From NCBI RefSeq assembly GCF_001543175.1, contig NZ_CP014161.1, forward strand, positions 1,364,001-1,428,000: a DNA stretch of 64,000 nt, written 5' to 3'. The translations under genes and the position numbers were made by a program. Position 1 is the first letter of the stretch, and every line of letters begins with the position of its first letter. Origin of the DNA: Aerococcus urinae. Lineage in GTDB: Bacteria; Bacillota; Bacilli; Lactobacillales; Aerococcaceae. The notes beneath the pieces were generated by a model that ran no database searches, had not been told where the DNA came from, and worked only from the letters and a program-made list of their open reading frames with translations. Positions 7,990-17,228 of the stretch are shown piece by piece.

Positions 7990-8691
7990 CTAGACTCCTT
8001 TCTCAAATGAAAGCTTCTGACTCAAGTGGTCAAATACGACCTGCAAGAGGCCACAAATTAACCAATAAACGAGGGCTGCTGCCAGGTAAGATTCTAGATA
8101 ATGGTAGGACAAGGCGGCTGCAAAGCGGGCTTGAGTAAGAATGTCAACCACACCCACAGTGAAGGCCAGGGACTGAATTTTTATGGCCTTCAAATAAGCG
8201 TTTAAAAAGAGTGGAATGGCAACTGTTAAGGCTTGGGGAAAGACTATCCTTTGCAGGCTTTGCTTTTTTGTCATTCCGATAGATAAGGCCGCCTCCACTT
8301 GGTCCTTACTGACCGCATTGAGGGCGCCACGGATATTTTCCGATTCAATGGCCGCTTCTAATAAGGTAAAGGCAACAATAATGAGCAGGATATTGGGGAA
8401 ATCGCTAGGTTCCATACCAAAGCCCAGCAGGTTCATAAAACTAGTCGCCAGGTCCGGTAAGCTATAGCGGATAATAAATAAATGAACAATTAGGGGGACG
8501 CCCCGCATATAGGAAATAAAAATTTCTAATAAGTGGTCAACAATCGGAATTCGCCGACGCCGAACTAAGGCAATTAAAGACCCTAAGCCAATCCCTAAGA
8601 TTAAGACAATCAGGGCTAATAAGAGGACCCGGGGAACTGCCTGTAAGACAACTAAAATAGTATCCCATAAAATATTAAGATCAAAGCGCAT
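7990..8691 (-). CDS. Amino-acid ABC transporter permease (HisM type)
   Basis: A 233-residue inner-membrane permease with about five transmembrane helices. The EAA loop, where the ATPase docks, is EAALSIGMTKKQSLQRIVFPQAL. The N-terminal helix and LIALVRRRRIPIVDHLLEIFISYMRGVPL are typical of polar amino-acid permeases (HisQMP/GlnP). It lies 3 nt after the sister permease, with AAGGAGG overlapping that stop. The two permeases probably form a heterodimer. Substrate is not deducible; cystine-, methionine- and arginine-type transporters share this layout. Confidence 0.9.
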   Translation of the reverse strand: MRFDLNILWDTILVVLQAVPRVLLLALIVLILGIGLGSLIALVRRRRIPIVDHLLEIFISYMRGVPLIVHLFIIRYSLPDLATSFMNLLGFGMEPSDFPNILLIIVAFTLLEAAIESENIRGALNAVSKDQVEAALSIGMTKKQSLQRIVFPQALTVAIPLFLNAYLKAIKIQSLAFTVGVVDILTQARFAAALSYHYLESYLAAALVYWLICGLLQVVFDHLSQKLSFEKGV

Positions 8692-8694
8692 AGC

Positions 8695-9384
8695 CTAGTC
8701 CTCCTTTCTCCAAATCATAGCGTAACGGTTTTCCACTAACTTACTGATTAAGATCAATAGTGATGACATGGCCCAATAAATGAGGGCAATAGCAAAGTAG
8801 ACTTCCACCTGGTAAAGACCGTAGTTATTGGCAATAATAATTTCTGCCTGTCCCATCAGGTCAACTAAACCGATAAGGAAAAGTAAGGAAGTATCCTTTA
8901 ACAAATCGATCACAGCTGTCGTTAGCGACGGCAAGGCGATGGGGATAATTTGTGGGAAAATAATCCGCCAATTCCTTTGACTGGCAGTCATCCCCAAACT
9001 CAGGGCCGCCTCTTTTTGGTCTTGGCCGACAGCCAGATAGGCGGGGCGGATAATTTCAGCCATAAAGGCCCCATTATAAGCCACCAAGGCTATAATAGCT
9101 GCCGTCACCTGGCTATTGGTCCCTAGTGAGATATGAAAGGGACGCAAAACAAATGGTATCCCATAATAGGCCACGAAAAGGTGGATAATCCCTGGGGTCG
9201 ATCGCATAAAGGATGTGTATATCCTTAAGAGCGGATCGACTATCGGAATCTTTTTCACCTGTAAACTGGCCACAATAACAGCCAGTAATAGGGAACCAAC
9301 TAAGGCAACTACAAAGACAAACAAGGTTAGCGGCAAGGTCTTTAGGAGGGCGGGGAGTATATTAATAATAAATCCAAAATCCAT
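8695..9384 (-). CDS. Amino-acid ABC transporter permease (HisQ type)
   Basis: A 229-residue membrane permease, about five helices, paralogous to its downstream neighbour. Its EAA loop reads EAALSLGMTASQRNWRIIFPQII, and VDPLLRIYTSFMRSTPGIIHLF is the conserved segment before the third helix. AAAGGAG precedes the ATG by 7 nt. A terminator-like hairpin separates it from the binding-protein gene, so both permeases are probably made in lower amount than the lipoprotein. Confidence 0.9.
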   Translation of the reverse strand: MDFGFIINILPALLKTLPLTLFVFVVALVGSLLLAVIVASLQVKKIPIVDPLLRIYTSFMRSTPGIIHLFVAYYGIPFVLRPFHISLGTNSQVTAAIIALVAYNGAFMAEIIRPAYLAVGQDQKEAALSLGMTASQRNWRIIFPQIIPIALPSLTTAVIDLLKDTSLLFLIGLVDLMGQAEIIIANNYGLYQVEVYFAIALIYWAMSSLLILISKLVENRYAMIWRKED

Positions 9385-9403
9385 AAAGCAACTCCTTTAT
9401 TAC

Positions 9404-9441
9404 AAAGAAAAGCGACTAATGGTTATTAACTGATTAGTCGC
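9404..9441 (-). terminator. Intra-operon attenuating hairpin
   Basis: A perfect 9 bp stem GCGACTAAT/ATTAGTCGC (9412-9420 and 9433-9441) followed on the minus strand by TTTTCTTT. It lies between the binding-protein gene and the first permease gene. The interrupted U run fits partial termination, or protection of the upstream mRNA, giving more binding protein than permease. Confidence 0.65.
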
Positions 9442-9451
9442 CTGACAACTA

Positions 9452-10273
9452 TTATTTTTCTTCACTGATTTCATAGTCGAAAATATTCTTTCCATACCAT
9501 TTCTCTGATAGTTCTTGTAATTTACCTTCATCCGCTAGTTGTTGGATCGCCTTATCCAGAGCTTCTTTTAAATCTTCCCGGTCAGGGGCAATCATAAAGT
9601 AAGTGGCTTTGACTTGAACCGGTTGGTCAGCTGTATTCACATTTAAGCCTAACTCTTCGATAATTTGATCAGCGCCCAGGTTGGACGGCATCACAACAGC
9701 ATCGGAATCGCCCTTGTCAACTGCTTGGAAACGTTCCGCAAAAGAGCCAGATTCACCCAATTGAATATCAATTTGATTGTCAGGGTGAGCTTCATTATAA
9801 GCAGTTAATAAGTTAAAGATTCCCCCATTCGGTGTTACCGGGTGGACCTTCTTATCTGTTAAGTCGTCTAAACTTTGAATAGAATTATCATCAGCGCGTT
9901 TATAAATTTCAATCACACTAGCTCCAGTATGTTTTTCTGGAAAGAGATACATGGCTTCACGTTCAGGATTCTTATAGAGTCCTCCACCGATAAAATCATA
10001 TTGTCCCGTTTCCAAACCGACTTGGGCAGCTTCAGAGTCAACACTTTCAATATTAATGTCATATTCAGGCATGGCTTCATCTAAGGCTTGGATCAGTTCC
10101 ACTTCATATCCGGTTAAATTCCCCTTTTCATCGGTAAAAGATAAGGGCTTTGAAGCGTTCTCAACCGCAACAGTCACGGTTTGGGCTCCGGATTCGGATC
10201 CACCTTGGCTATTCCCGCAGGCTGCTAAAAAGAGTCCCGCTAGTACAATGATTAAAGTCTTTAATGTTTTCAT
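9452..10273 (-). CDS. Amino-acid ABC transporter substrate-binding lipoprotein
   Basis: A 273-residue lipoprotein. The signal peptide MKTLKTLIIVLAGLFLAACGN has lipobox LAAC with Cys19, so it is lipid-anchored outside the membrane. The mature part is an SBP family 3 fold: TVAVENASKPLSFTDEKGNLTGYEVELIQAL at its N-terminus and a C-terminal LQELSEKWYG. Family members bind one polar amino acid between two lobes. The ATG overlaps the ATPase stop (TAATG). GAGGAG lies 7 nt upstream. Substrate unknown. Confidence 0.93.
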   Translation of the reverse strand: MKTLKTLIIVLAGLFLAACGNSQGGSESGAQTVTVAVENASKPLSFTDEKGNLTGYEVELIQALDEAMPEYDINIESVDSEAAQVGLETGQYDFIGGGLYKNPEREAMYLFPEKHTGASVIEIYKRADDNSIQSLDDLTDKKVHPVTPNGGIFNLLTAYNEAHPDNQIDIQLGESGSFAERFQAVDKGDSDAVVMPSNLGADQIIEELGLNVNTADQPVQVKATYFMIAPDREDLKEALDKAIQQLADEGKLQELSEKWYGKNIFDYEISEEK

Positions 10274-11037
10274 TAGTCATTCTCCTCACTTTCGGTTAAA
10301 AAGGGATGTTGGATCTTATTAACAAAATCTCGCGTCCGGGTTTCCTTAGCTGCTGAAAAAATCTGTTGGGGACTTCCCGATTCAACGATTTCACCATTTT
10401 CCATAAAAACAACCTGGGAAGAAACGTATTTAGCAAAATCCATTTCATGGGTAGTAATCAACATCGTCACCCCGGTCCGGGCAATCTCTTGTAGAATCTT
10501 CAGCAATTCTGCTGACCGTTCCGGATCCAATGACGAGGTTGGTTCATCTAAAAGTAAAATTTCGGGTTTTAGAGCCACTGCCCGGGCAATTCCTACGCGC
10601 TGGGCCTGTCCTCCTGATAACTGGCTAGGATACTTATCTAAATGGTCCAGCATGCCCACCTGGTCTAATTCTGCCTTGGCAATTCTTTCAGCCATTTCAG
10701 CACTCTTGCCTTGGACGGTAATTAAACCTTCTGTCACATTCTCTAAAACGGTTTTATTTTTAAAGAGGCTATAATTTTGAAAAACCATAGCCGTCCGTCG
10801 GCGGATTTCAGTAATCTCTTGCTTAGTGGCTTGGTCAACTGCCACAGTCAGGTCATTGAGCTGGATACTTCCATGGTCAGCGGGATCAAGGAAATTAATA
10901 GTTCTTAAAAGAGTCGTTTTACCGGTACCACTAGGGCCGATAATAGCAACGACCTCTCCGTCATTGACGGTTAAGTCAATCCCCTTTAAAACTTCCTTAT
11001 CAGCGAAAGTTTTATGAATATTCTCTAGACGCAGCAA
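10273..11037 (-). CDS. Amino-acid ABC transporter ATP-binding protein
   Basis: A 254-residue ATPase of the polar amino-acid (GlnQ/HisP) class. Walker A GPSGTGKTT (about 33-41), Q-loop VFQNYSLF, signature LSGGQAQRV (about 140), Walker B EILLLDEPTSSLD and switch His in TTHEMDF. The start is TTG with GGAGGG 7 nt upstream. It is the first gene of a five-gene minus-strand operon: ATPase, lipoprotein, two permeases, URO-D-like protein. Confidence 0.94.
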   Translation of the reverse strand: MLRLENIHKTFADKEVLKGIDLTVNDGEVVAIIGPSGTGKTTLLRTINFLDPADHGSIQLNDLTVAVDQATKQEITEIRRRTAMVFQNYSLFKNKTVLENVTEGLITVQGKSAEMAERIAKAELDQVGMLDHLDKYPSQLSGGQAQRVGIARAVALKPEILLLDEPTSSLDPERSAELLKILQEIARTGVTMLITTHEMDFAKYVSSQVVFMENGEIVESGSPQQIFSAAKETRTRDFVNKIQHPFLTESEEND

Positions 11038-11144
11038 AATCTTCCCTCCATTTACTTATTTTTTGTTAGTAATAATTTTAACACACTTTTCTCCCATAAA
11101 AAGCATATTGCTCAGTGAGCTGAAAGTTTTTTTATCTGCCTAGG

Positions 11145-11190
11145 AAAAAAGCGATTAACTCCTGCCTTTAAAGGCTAGAGTTAATCGCTT
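11145..11190 (-). terminator. Terminator of leuS-pdxK
   Basis: Stem GCGATTAACTC/GAGTTAATCGC (11151-11161 and 11178-11188), followed on the minus strand by TTTTTT. It ends the leuS-pdxK transcript just after the pdxK stop. Confidence 0.85.
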
Positions 11191-11198
11191 ACTTGATT

Positions 11199-12062
11199 TT
11201 ATTTAGTTTTTAAATCCTGAACAAAACGGTTAAGGTCGGGACAGGCTTTTTCGAAGTCTAGGCCATCTTGGTGAATATTGGGATTATCGATAGAGGCTTG
11301 GAGAATTTTGGGCAGAGTTTCCACAGCTAAGGCGGTACTTGCTTTTAGAGTGGCCCCATTTTCACGGGCACCAACGAATATTGAAGCAAAGATATCACCG
11401 GTTCCATGGAAAAGTCCGCCGACAAAATCAGCCTGAATCAAGCCCTCAGTCTCATTGTCAGCGTCATAGTAGTAGGCCCCGGTCTGCTGTTCCCCATCAT
11501 AACCTACCCCTGTAAGGACTAGTGAAGTCGGCTGGTCACTGTTCTGGTTGATTAAAGCGGCTAAGTCTTTAGCGCTTTGATAACCCGCCAGGCCCTCTTG
11601 ATAGGGTAAGTCATAGATAAAGGCTGCCTCGGTTTGATTGGGCATGATCACATCAGCAATATCACATAGTTTGCGCATGGCCTTGGCATAGGCTTCATCA
11701 AAGCCGGGATAAAACTTGCCCTGGTCAGCCATGACTGGATCCAGGTAAATTTTCCCACCAGCCTTGACTAACTGGGGTAATTTCTCAATTAAGAAGTCAA
11801 TTTGGTCAATACTCCCTAAATAACCGACATAAACCGCATCAAATGTTAAACCAAATGATTGCCAGTGATTGACAATCTTAGCCATTTCATCACTGAGGTC
11901 TAGATAAGTATAGCCTTCAAAACCAGGCCCCGTGTGGGTTGACAAGAGCGAAGTAGGTAGTAAAGTCCCCGCTAATTCCATCATGGCTAAGATAGGCAAG
12001 GCAACTGTTGAAGAACACTTCCCGTAGCAGGAAATATCATGGACGATTAAAATATTCTTCAT
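11199..12062 (-). CDS. pdxK: Pyridoxal/pyridoxine kinase
   Basis: A 287-residue ribokinase-fold enzyme that phosphorylates pyridoxal, pyridoxine or pyridoxamine with ATP to salvage vitamin B6. Seen: N-terminal ILIVHDISCYGKCSSTVALPIL, the substrate-loop region with STHTGPGFEGYTYLDL, YLDPVMADQGKFY (about 127) and the anion-hole/catalytic GLFHGTGDIFASI, with Asp about 228. It fits the PdxK/PdxY-like branch found in Lactobacillales better than ThiD. The gene follows leuS by 12 nt with AGGAAGG before its ATG, so it is read from the T-box-controlled promoter and may rise under leucine limitation (inference). Confidence 0.88.
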   Translation of the reverse strand: MKNILIVHDISCYGKCSSTVALPILAMMELAGTLLPTSLLSTHTGPGFEGYTYLDLSDEMAKIVNHWQSFGLTFDAVYVGYLGSIDQIDFLIEKLPQLVKAGGKIYLDPVMADQGKFYPGFDEAYAKAMRKLCDIADVIMPNQTEAAFIYDLPYQEGLAGYQSAKDLAALINQNSDQPTSLVLTGVGYDGEQQTGAYYYDADNETEGLIQADFVGGLFHGTGDIFASIFVGARENGATLKASTALAVETLPKILQASIDNPNIHQDGLDFEKACPDLNRFVQDLKTK

Positions 12063-12074
12063 GCAATTTCCTTC

Positions 12075-14489
12075 CTATTTGACCACAATATTAACTAATT
12101 TATCAGGAACAGCAATCACCTTCACCACGTCCTTACCAGCAATGGCTGCTTGGACCTTGTCAGAGTCTTTGGCCGCTTGACTCAATTCCTCTTGGCTAAG
12201 GCCACTAGCCACTTGGAGACGTTCCTTGATCTTACCGTTCACTTGAACAACAATTTCGATACTTTCTTCGACCAATTGGCTTTCGTCGTAACTTGGCCAT
12301 GGCACATATGAAATTCCAGCTTCACCAGTTAGACGTTGCCACAATTCTTCACCCAAGTGAGGGGCAATTGGAGCCAGTAATTGGACAAATCCCTTGGCAT
12401 AATCGTAAGGAATACTTTCTGCCTTATTAGCTTCATTAACAAAGACCATCATTTGCGAAATGGCCGTATTGAAGTGTAATTTTTCCAGGTCTTCAGTGAC
12501 TTTCTTGACGGTTTGATTGTAAACCTTGTCTAATTCACCCGTATCAATGGTAGTAATTCGGTCCCGTAATTGGTCGTCACTATCGATAAATAAACGCCAG
12601 ACTCTTTCCAGGAAGCGACGAGCCCCCGCTAAACCATCTTCACTCCAAGCAATGGAGGCGTCCAGAGGTCCCATAAACATCTCATACAAACGTAAGGTGT
12701 CGGCACCATAACGTTCAACAATGTCATCAGGGTTGACCACGTTCCCCTTTGATTTAGACATTTTTTCATGTCCTTCACCGAGGATCATGCCTTGGTTAAA
12801 GAGTTTTTGGAAGGGTTCTTCGGTAGGCACTGCCCCTAAGTCATAGAGGAACATGTTCCAGAAACGCGCATAGAGGAGGTGAAGCACGGCGTGTTCTGCT
12901 CCACCAATATAAAGGTCAACATTCATCCAATAGTCGGCTGCTTCTTGACTAATAAGAGCTTCCTTATTCTTAGGATCACAGAAGCGAATATAATACCAGC
13001 TGGACCCGGCCCATTGTGGCATGGTGTTGGTTTCGCGCTTGCCGTGGAGGCCAGTTTCTTCATCATAAACGTTAAGCCAGTCTTCAAAGTTGGCGAGTGG
13101 GGATTCACCAGTACCTGATGGTTTAATATCTTTGCCTTCTGGTAACAAGACCGGTAAGTCTGCTTCAGGAACTGCTGTGGTGGTCCCATCTTCCCAATGG
13201 ATAACAGGAATCGGTTCACCCCAGTAGCGTTGACGTGAGAAGACCCAGTCACGGAGGCGGTAAGAGGTCTTAGCTTGGCCAGCGCCCTTGTCTTCTAAGA
13301 TTTCAATGGCTTTTTGAATGGCTTCATCCTTGCCTAAACCATCCAATTCTTCTGAATGAATGTGGACCCCATCGCCAGTGTAAGCTTCTTTTTCCAGGTC
13401 GCCACCTTCGATGACAGCTTTTATTGGAAGGTCAAATTGCTTAGCAAATTCGTAGTCCCTTTGGTCATGGGCAGGAACAGCCATCACCGCACCACTCCCA
13501 TAAGAAACCAAGACATAGTCAGCCACCCAAATAGGGAGCTTGTCCCCGTTGAGTGGGTTAACCGCATAGGCCCCAGTAAATACCCCAGTCTTCTCCTTAG
13601 CGAGATCAGTACGTTCTAAGTCAGACTTATGGCTGGCTGCTTCAACATAGTCAGCCACCGCTTGTTTTTGGTCTTCGCTCACAATTTGCTTGATTAATGG
13701 ATGTTCTGGGGCTAAAGCACAGTAAGTGGCCCCGTAGAGGGTATCCGGACGCGTGGTGAAGACTTCAAATTCCTTGTCAGAATCCGCCACTTTAAAGGTA
13801 ACGTCGGCCCCTTCAGAGCGACCAATCCAGTTTCTTTGCATTTCCTTGATGCTCTCTGGCCAATCCAAGTCATCTAAACCATCTAAAAGCCGATCGGCAT
13901 AGGCGGTAATCTTCAATACCCATTGCTTCATCGGACGACGTACTACTGGATGGTTACCCCGTTCAGACAAGCCGTCAATCACTTCTTCATTAGCCAGAAC
14001 CGTCCCCAAGGCTTCACACCAGTTAACCATGATTTCATCTTCATAGGCTAGCCCCTTTTCAAAGAGTTTGGTGAAGATCCATTGGGTCCACTTGTAATAT
14101 TCAGGGTCAGTGGTGTCAATTTCACGGTCCCAGTCATAGGAAAAACCTAGGGATTCAATTTGTTTCTTGAAGACCCCAATATTAGCTTGGGTAAATTCGG
14201 CAGGGTCATTACCGGTATCGAGGGCATATTGTTCAGCTGGTAAGCCAAAAGCGTCCCACCCCATAGGATGGAGGACATTATAACCTTGGGCCCGCTTCAT
14301 TCTTGAAACAATATCGGTTGCCGTATAACCTTCTGGGTGCCCGACATGGAGCCCTTGACCAGAAGGATAAGGGAACATATCCAATGCATAAAACTTAGGC
14401 AAGGACTTGTCCTCTAAGGTTTTAAAGCTTTTATTATCTTTCCAGTATTTTTGCCATTTTTTCTCGATTGTCTTGTGGTTATAAGCCAT
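12075..14489 (-). CDS. leuS: Leucyl-tRNA synthetase
   Basis: An 804-residue class I aminoacyl-tRNA synthetase that charges tRNA-Leu. HIGH motif as HVGH at residue 48-51 ([12 protein letters not shown]), a CP1 editing domain with [12 protein letters not shown] (about 248) and the PAHDQRD region, the Rossmann return [24 protein letters not shown] about 577, then the anticodon-binding domain and a small C-terminal domain ([12 protein letters not shown]). Length is normal. ATG has GGAAGGGG 9 nt upstream. A leader with T-box features lies upstream and should give leucine-dependent readthrough. Confidence 0.98.
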   Translation of the reverse strand: MAYNHKTIEKKWQKYWKDNKSFKTLEDKSLPKFYALDMFPYPSGQGLHVGHPEGYTATDIVSRMKRAQGYNVLHPMGWDAFGLPAEQYALDTGNDPAEFTQANIGVFKKQIESLGFSYDWDREIDTTDPEYYKWTQWIFTKLFEKGLAYEDEIMVNWCEALGTVLANEEVIDGLSERGNHPVVRRPMKQWVLKITAYADRLLDGLDDLDWPESIKEMQRNWIGRSEGADVTFKVADSDKEFEVFTTRPDTLYGATYCALAPEHPLIKQIVSEDQKQAVADYVEAASHKSDLERTDLAKEKTGVFTGAYAVNPLNGDKLPIWVADYVLVSYGSGAVMAVPAHDQRDYEFAKQFDLPIKAVIEGGDLEKEAYTGDGVHIHSEELDGLGKDEAIQKAIEILEDKGAGQAKTSYRLRDWVFSRQRYWGEPIPVIHWEDGTTTAVPEADLPVLLPEGKDIKPSGTGESPLANFEDWLNVYDEETGLHGKRETNTMPQWAGSSWYYIRFCDPKNKEALISQEAADYWMNVDLYIGGAEHAVLHLLYARFWNMFLYDLGAVPTEEPFQKLFNQGMILGEGHEKMSKSKGNVVNPDDIVERYGADTLRLYEMFMGPLDASIAWSEDGLAGARRFLERVWRLFIDSDDQLRDRITTIDTGELDKVYNQTVKKVTEDLEKLHFNTAISQMMVFVNEANKAESIPYDYAKGFVQLLAPIAPHLGEELWQRLTGEAGISYVPWPSYDESQLVEESIEIVVQVNGKIKERLQVASGLSQEELSQAAKDSDKVQAAIAGKDVVKVIAVPDKLVNIVVK

Positions 14490-14528
14490 TATGTAATCCC
14501 CTTCCGTTTCAACATGAAATATTTACCT

Positions 14529-14748
14529 AAAAAAAAAGCCCCTTACACAAGTTATCTTGCATAAATAGGACGAATGATCGTGGTACCACCTACGTTGGCT
14601 CTCTTCTTACCCATAACGCAGGTGAGACGGCAAACAAGTTGCGTGTGAATCATCAGACGAGTTCACTGTTAGGAATAAGATGTTTTCACCAAGCACATCC
14701 TCGCTAAGTATTCCGCCCAAGTTACTACTTCTGAGTCGTCTTCATACT
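14529..14748 (-). ncRNA. T-box leader of leuS
   Basis: Between the promoter and leuS the minus strand holds a canonical T-box: a Stem I base GACGA/TCGTC, the AGTAGTAACTTGGGCGGAAT region, the T-box sequence AGGTGGTACCACG (complement of 14578-14590), and a terminator of CC(T)ATTTATGCAAG pairing with CTTGTGTAAGGGG followed by nine U. The triplet CUC (complement of 14659-14661) sits at the 3' side of Stem I where a specifier is expected and encodes leucine. Uncharged tRNA-Leu should pair with it and favour antitermination. Confidence 0.92.
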
Positions 14749-14754
14749 TATGTC

Positions 14755-14783
14755 ATTGTATCACGCTTTATGTTGATGAGCAA
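14755..14783 (-). promoter_or_regulatory. Promoter of leuS operon
   Basis: On the minus strand TTGCTC, a 17 bp spacer, and TACAAT. Transcription would begin about 7 nt later, just upstream of T-box Stem I. Confidence 0.75.
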
Positions 14784-14840
14784 CTTTATTTATCTTTGGG
14801 AATTTCTTTCAGGCAATGGCTCACCTTTAGTAAAAATATA

Positions 14841-14849
14841 TGCTAAAAT
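14841..14849 (+). promoter_or_regulatory. Extended -10 of the histidine phosphatase gene
   Basis: TGCTAAAAT is an extended -10 with no good -35. It lies 31 bp before the ATG, which also has a near-perfect AGGAGGTGAT ribosome binding site. Confidence 0.5.
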
Positions 14850-14880
14850 AAATAAAAGATAAAAAAGAGGAGGTGATCTG

Positions 14881-15567
14881 ATGCAAGCCATACATTATTA
14901 CTTTATCCGCCATGGAGAGACCGAAGCCAACCAGAACAAGCTGGCCGGTCAAGAAAAAGTACAAGGCTGGACCGATACCCCCCTAACCCGGGTAGGTCGA
15001 GCACAAATGGCCGATTTAGCTGACCACTTTAAAAATATTCCTTTGGATTTAGCCTACTCCAGTGATATGCCAAGGAGTCAAACGAGTGCGCAAATCCTCT
15101 TATCGAGTCAGCCTCAAGGCCTGATAGCCACTCCCTTAAAAGAATTTCGTGAGATTTATTACGGCGGTATGGAAGGGCAGCCCATCGAAGTAGCCTGGCC
15201 CGAAAGCTTGCAGGAAATGGTCCACCACATGCGAGAAGAAGGCATCCCTCAATCACAATTTGTGCCTAATGTTATTGATGGCATTAGCCACCGTGATCCT
15301 AAAGGCTTAGCTGAAGATTTTATGACCTTTTGGAATCGCCTAGAAAGTGGGATGATGCAGGTTCATGATGAGGCTTTAGAATACCGCCTAGACCATATGA
15401 AACCCGAAATCAATGTCGCCATCATCTCCCACCATACCCCGATCTCTGCCTTTCTCCACGAGGTCTTGGCTGATTTTGACTTAGCCGATGTCTTAGACTA
15501 CGGTCACTATGCCCATGTTTCCTATCATGATGGTTTCTATGAATTAATCGAGTGGAATATGAGTTAA
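14881..15567 (+). CDS. Histidine phosphatase (phosphoglycerate mutase-like) protein
   Basis: A 228-residue cytosolic protein of the branch-1 histidine phosphatase superfamily. The catalytic RHGETEAN (His11) is at the N-terminus; LAYSSDMPRSQTSAQIL supplies the second Arg; EFREIYYGGMEGQ gives the proton-donor Glu; SHHTPISAF holds the second His. Such proteins in Firmicutes are mostly phosphatases for small phosphoesters, not glycolytic mutases, and the insert between about 85 and 145 is unlike GpmA. Substrate unknown. AGGAGGTGAT precedes the ATG by 4 nt. It stands alone between leuS (divergent) and folC (convergent). Confidence 0.85.
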   Translation: MQAIHYYFIRHGETEANQNKLAGQEKVQGWTDTPLTRVGRAQMADLADHFKNIPLDLAYSSDMPRSQTSAQILLSSQPQGLIATPLKEFREIYYGGMEGQPIEVAWPESLQEMVHHMREEGIPQSQFVPNVIDGISHRDPKGLAEDFMTFWNRLESGMMQVHDEALEYRLDHMKPEINVAIISHHTPISAFLHEVLADFDLADVLDYGHYAHVSYHDGFYELIEWNMS

Positions 15568-15594
15568 AAAAGTAAAAGATCTTGCATAAAAATA

Positions 15595-15643
15595 AAAACC
15601 GGATGAATCAGTGTAAAGGATCACTGATCCATTCGGCTTTTTT
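15595..15643. terminator. Bidirectional terminator, histidine phosphatase / folC
   Basis: CCGgATGAATCAGTG pairs with CACTGATCCATtCGG, flanked by an A-rich run on the left and seven T on the right. The last base of the folC stop lies inside it, so it serves both converging genes. Confidence 0.8.
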
Positions 15644-16943
15644 ATTGGTTGGCTTCAAAGGATTCAAAGACCAGCTCTCTTAATTCTCCAACCAGATAGA
15701 GACTGCCAAAAACACAGATGAGACAGTCCCCCTCTTGCTGGTCAGCCCATCGTCTAGCATAGGCCATAGCGTCTTCATTATTCTGAGCGGTATAGGTGTT
15801 GACCTTTTGCAGGCCTGTAACCATATGGGTGGCCTTAGTGAGTTCACTGGCTGTCATGGCCCGGTCTGAATCAGGGGTAATGGTGACAATTTCATCAAAT
15901 AAGTGAACGACCTCTCCTAACATCCGGTAAACATCCTTATCCTTTAGCATGCCGGTAATGCCTAGGCGGGGAATATTAGGGAAATAATCCTCAACGGCAT
16001 GGCGCATGGCCCGGACCCCATCTAAATTATGACTGCCATCAATAATAATTTCTGGATCTTGGTGGACCCATTCAAAGCGTCCTGGCCAAGAAACTGTCTG
16101 TAAGCCTTCTTTTATCTGCTTGAGCTCTACATTAAAACCAGCTCGTTTGATTTCAGCTAAAGCTTCAATCGCTAAGCAAGCATTAAGCACTTGGTGTTTA
16201 CCTAATAAATTAAGCTGGTAGTCTTCTCCCTTATAGTTAAAGCCCTGTTGGCGGTTTTCCAAGTAGATATTTTCAATACTTGCTGTATCGATGGTCTTTA
16301 AGGGCGCTCCTTGACGTTCAGCGCTGGCACTTAGTACTTCAATCGCCTCTTTAGGATAGGGATAAACCACCACCGGAGTGTAGTACTTAATAATTCCCGC
16401 CTTTTCCTTGGCAATTTCAGAAATGGTATGGCCCAGGATATTTTCATGGTCTAAGGCAATCTTAGTAATCACACTGACTAAGGGACTCTTTACCAGGTTG
16501 GTGGCATCCAGACGACCACCTAAGCCCACTTCTAGAACAATAATATCGCAGTCTTCATGGAAAAAGATCAACCAAGCCATGGCGGTAAATAACTCAAACT
16601 CGCTGCATTGAATCTTAGTGCCGGCAAGTTTTTCCTTCATGTAGTCTTTCATGGCTCGCAGCTTTTCATCAGCGATATTCTCCCCGTTAATCCGAATACG
16701 CTCATTAAAACTCACTAAGGATGGTGAGGTATACAAGCCCACCTTATAACCAGCTAATTGGAGGGTTCTAGCTATCATTGAGGCGGTTGAGCCCTTGCCA
16801 TTGGTGCCAGCGATATGGACAGTAGGCAATTTGTCTTGGGGATTATCAAAGACTGCCATGAGGTCGCGAATATGGTCTAATCCCAGGGTCCACTTGCCCC
16901 GCTCTAAGACCGGTAAATCTTTTTCAAATTCTTCATAATCCAT
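15642..16943 (-). CDS. folC: Folylpolyglutamate synthase / dihydrofolate synthase
   Basis: A 433-residue Mur-ligase-family enzyme that adds glutamate to (dihydro)folates, retaining them in the cell, and may also carry dihydrofolate synthase activity. P-loop HIAGTNGKGSTASMI (about 43-55), VGLGGRLDATN (about 140), DHENILGHTISEIAKEKAGI, and a C-terminal glutamate-ligase domain beginning near WPGRFEW and IIDGSHNLDG. Length is typical. The Shine-Dalgarno AAAGGA is about 14 nt from the ATG, rather far. It is monocistronic; the region upstream is filled with hairpin elements. Confidence 0.95.
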   Translation of the reverse strand: MDYEEFEKDLPVLERGKWTLGLDHIRDLMAVFDNPQDKLPTVHIAGTNGKGSTASMIARTLQLAGYKVGLYTSPSLVSFNERIRINGENIADEKLRAMKDYMKEKLAGTKIQCSEFELFTAMAWLIFFHEDCDIIVLEVGLGGRLDATNLVKSPLVSVITKIALDHENILGHTISEIAKEKAGIIKYYTPVVVYPYPKEAIEVLSASAERQGAPLKTIDTASIENIYLENRQQGFNYKGEDYQLNLLGKHQVLNACLAIEALAEIKRAGFNVELKQIKEGLQTVSWPGRFEWVHQDPEIIIDGSHNLDGVRAMRHAVEDYFPNIPRLGITGMLKDKDVYRMLGEVVHLFDEIVTITPDSDRAMTASELTKATHMVTGLQKVNTYTAQNNEDAMAYARRWADQQEGDCLICVFGSLYLVGELRELVFESFEANQ

Positions 16944-17049
16944 CTAATTTGGGTCATCCTTTCACATATCCAGGTCAATGGTTAAACTGCCCACTCTATT
17001 TGAGTCATAGGAGCAGTCAAAAGTCTGCTTTCTCTTATAGTATACTAAG

Positions 17050-17100
17050 TTTTTTCGTGCTGGGATAGCCTTAGCTTTATTTTGTCAGCGCGCACTCTAT
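17050..17100 (-). repeat. Short degenerate copy of hairpin element
   Basis: Read on the minus strand it starts ATAGAGTGCGCGCTGAC and ends CCCAGCACGAAAAA, matching the outer boxes of the family with the whole centre missing. It follows two complete copies in tandem, as the short copy at 57-108 follows a complete one. Confidence 0.45.
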
Positions 17101-17103
17101 TCC

Positions 17104-17225
17104 AAACGTGTTCTGGGTGCAAGGCAAGCATCCACTTCACTAAAGGCCGACGAATTCTTCTTAAGAATTCTTTCGCCCTTTAGCTCCAGTGGTTCAGGGC
17201 TCTTATGCCTTTTGTCGCACTCTAT
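17104..17225 (-). repeat. Full copy of dispersed hairpin element
   Basis: Minus-strand reading: AATAGAGTGCGACAAAAGGC, inner boxes CCACTGGA and GAAGTGGA, end CCCAGAACACGTTT. Its own stems are CTAAAGG/CCTTTAG and GAATTC/GAATTC. These stem sequences differ from all other copies while the boxes stay the same. It is in tandem with the copy at 17229-17346. A small open frame across it is not a gene. Confidence 0.75.
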
Positions 17226-17228
17226 TCC

